A stretch of DNA of 10,577 nt from CAZCJA01 sp964499015 (GTDB taxonomy: Bacteria; Elusimicrobiota; Elusimicrobia; F11), in assembly GCA_964499015.1 (NCBI GenBank), contig CAZCJA010000074.1, forward strand, positions 1-10,577. Direction: 5' to 3'. Shown here piece after piece: positions 9,840-10,577 of this stretch. Both the position numbers and the translations under genes were made by a program. Every line of letters begins with the position of its first letter. The first letter of the stretch is position 1. The notes below the pieces were generated by a model that saw nothing but the letters and a program-made list of their open reading frames with translations, was not told where the DNA came from and made no database searches.

Positions 9840-10209
9840 AGAACAATTCGACCCGTCACGGGAAGACCCGGAATTACGAGTTTATTTATCGCGCCTGCCG
9901 CGCCATGACGCCCCCCCCGCGCTCATGGCCAAACTGCGGCGGCGCTATTTGGGCCCGACGTGGGTTGAATCGCTGCGCGAATGGTTCGCGTGGCCCGCTG
10001 TGTGGAAGCCGGCGGGTTTGGCGTTTGCGGCGACATTAATGGGTATCTTGTGGTTCTCATGGAACAAAGGCCGAACGGCCAACAGCATCGAACTGGGCCC
10101 GCTCATGGCTGCGCACAACGCCACGCAGGCCCAAAGCCTTATTCCGGATAGCAACATGACGGCGATGGATCTTTCGACTCAATTGGCTTTCTACTATGAA
10201 CGGAATTAA
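9832..10209 (+). CDS. Small single-pass membrane protein, probable anti-sigma factor
   Basis: This 125-residue protein has a charged N-terminal cytoplasmic part (1-59), one transmembrane helix (about 60-77) and a short periplasmic tail (78-125). Basic residues before the helix favour N-in orientation. It starts at ATG 9832 with AGAGGTGAG eight bases upstream and overlaps the sigma gene by eight bases, which suggests coupled translation. Position, size and topology match anti-sigma factors of the RseA kind, but I cannot align it to a named anti-sigma domain. It has no HxxxCxxC zinc motif, indeed no cysteine at all, so a redox-sensing ZAS-type mechanism is unlikely. Residues 27-30 are encoded across a run of eight Cs. 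Its role is inferred from context. Confidence 0.7.
   Translation: MTEEQFDPSREDPELRVYLSRLPRHDAPPALMAKLRRRYLGPTWVESLREWFAWPAVWKPAGLAFAATLMGILWFSWNKGRTANSIELGPLMAAHNATQAQSLIPDSNMTAMDLSTQLAFYYERN
9911..9918 (+). repeat. Homopolymeric C8 tract in the anti-sigma gene
   Basis: Eight consecutive C bases encode the Ala-Pro-Pro stretch at residues 27-29. Gain or loss of one C would shift the frame before the transmembrane helix and destroy the protein. Confidence 0.8.
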
Positions 10210-10577
10210 AAACATAAAAACCTGGATCCCGGCTTTCGCCGGGATGACGATGTTATGGGCGTTGCCCATCGCATGGGCGGATGATTCCAGTGCCGTTGTT
10301 ATCCTGCGCCGCACCACCACCGCGCCGGCGATTCCGTATCAAGGCACCGTCACCGTCGGTATCCGCCAAGACAAAGGGATGCGCTTCGAAGACGTGAAAG
10401 TCCGCTTCAAACCCCCGAACTTGTATCGCTGGGAATACATGGCGCCGGACGGCAAAGTCGAACGCGCCGTCGTGACGCACAAAGAACCGGGGCTGCAGTT
10501 GGCCAAACAAGAGTGGAACCTGCTTCTCGCCAATTACGCAGTGAAAGTAACCGGCGTCGATAATGTGATCGGCCGGC
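10196..10577 (+). CDS. Secreted RseB/LolA-like periplasmic protein, N-terminal part (3' truncated)
   Basis: The frame is open to the window edge (127 visible codons). The start ATG 10196 overlaps the preceding gene by 14 bases. No Shine-Dalgarno is visible, so the ATG at 10244 is an alternative, but it would lose the basic n-region. The first 28 residues look like a Sec signal peptide (K5, K8, then a hydrophobic core) with likely cleavage after AWA at 28. The mature start carries L.R....P..YQGTVTVG (38-55) and strand-rich sequence with YRWEYMAPDGKVERAVVTH (77-95), which resembles the lipid-binding fold of RseB/MucB and LolA. RseB shields the anti-sigma factor RseA from proteolysis, and the third position after sigma and anti-sigma genes fits that role. 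The assignment rests on weak similarity plus context. Confidence 0.6.
   Translation, partial: MNGIKNIKTWIPAFAGMTMLWALPIAWADDSSAVVILRRTTTAPAIPYQGTVTVGIRQDKGMRFEDVKVRFKPPNLYRWEYMAPDGKVERAVVTHKEPGLQLAKQEWNLLLANYAVKVTGVDNVIGR
10222..10248. repeat. Dispersed palindromic repeat (ATCCCGGC-GAAA-GCCGGGAT type) inside a signal-peptide coding region
   Basis: Perfect eight-base inverted arms (10226-10233 and 10238-10245) flank a four-base loop that reads GAAA on the minus strand. The flanks CTGG and GAC match the widespread bacterial repeat whose translations read IPAFAGMT on one strand and VIPAKAGIQ on the other. Both peptides are seen here. Such repeats are usually intergenic; this one lies in frame in codons 9-18 of the RseB-like gene. 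No transposase is nearby and only one copy is in the window. Confidence 0.8.

Noticed and set aside
10210..10260. The palindromic repeat as an intrinsic terminator ending the sigma operon
   Set aside because: On the plus strand no T-run follows the hairpin and the RseB-like frame reads straight through. A T-rich stretch follows only on the minus strand, where no gene needs it.

Overview
The window comes from a Gram-negative bacterium. It carries a TolC-type outer-membrane channel, an RND pump and exported proteins with Sec signal peptides. Base composition is moderately GC-rich, and several starts are GTG or lack a clear Shine-Dalgarno. No gene pins the phylum. The mix (H+-pyrophosphatase, SEC59/DGK1-type lipid kinase, TerC, ECF sigma) fits Omnitrophota/PVC-like or deltaproteobacterial-type lineages, but that is a guess. 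No tRNA, rRNA, CRISPR array, insertion sequence or phage gene is visible, and no stretch over 300 bases lacks a gene.

Layout. (1) 1-458 (+): the C-terminal half of an EAL-domain (cyclic-di-GMP phosphodiesterase) protein, whose N-terminus lies outside the window. (2) 455-4881 (-): a two-gene operon, TolC-family channel then HAE1-type RND pump, coupled by a GTGA start/stop overlap. Its end meets the EAL gene tail to tail, with a 4-base overlap of the stop codons. No periplasmic adaptor gene is adjacent. (3) 4942-6525 (+): a polytopic lipid-kinase-like protein (SEC59/DGK1/VTE5 family), then a TerC/Alx-type membrane protein. Each has a -10-like hexamer almost touching its ATG and no Shine-Dalgarno, which suggests leaderless or near-leaderless mRNAs. 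(4) 6542-9180 (-): a K+-independent-type proton-pumping membrane pyrophosphatase with an unusual exported-looking N-terminus, ended by a clear intrinsic terminator. (5) 9273-10577 (+): an ECF sigma factor, a small single-pass membrane protein that is probably its anti-sigma factor, and the start of a secreted RseB/LolA-like protein. These three overlap or nearly overlap and resemble an rpoE-rseA-rseB envelope-stress module.

The genes mostly serve the envelope: efflux, metal or stress membrane proteins, energy conservation from pyrophosphate, and an envelope-sensing sigma system. I did not find a clearly new biological system. The most distinctive signals are a dispersed palindromic repeat read through as the signal peptide of the RseB-like protein, an eight-C tract in the presumed anti-sigma gene, the leaderless-looking promoters and the efflux operon without an adaptor.
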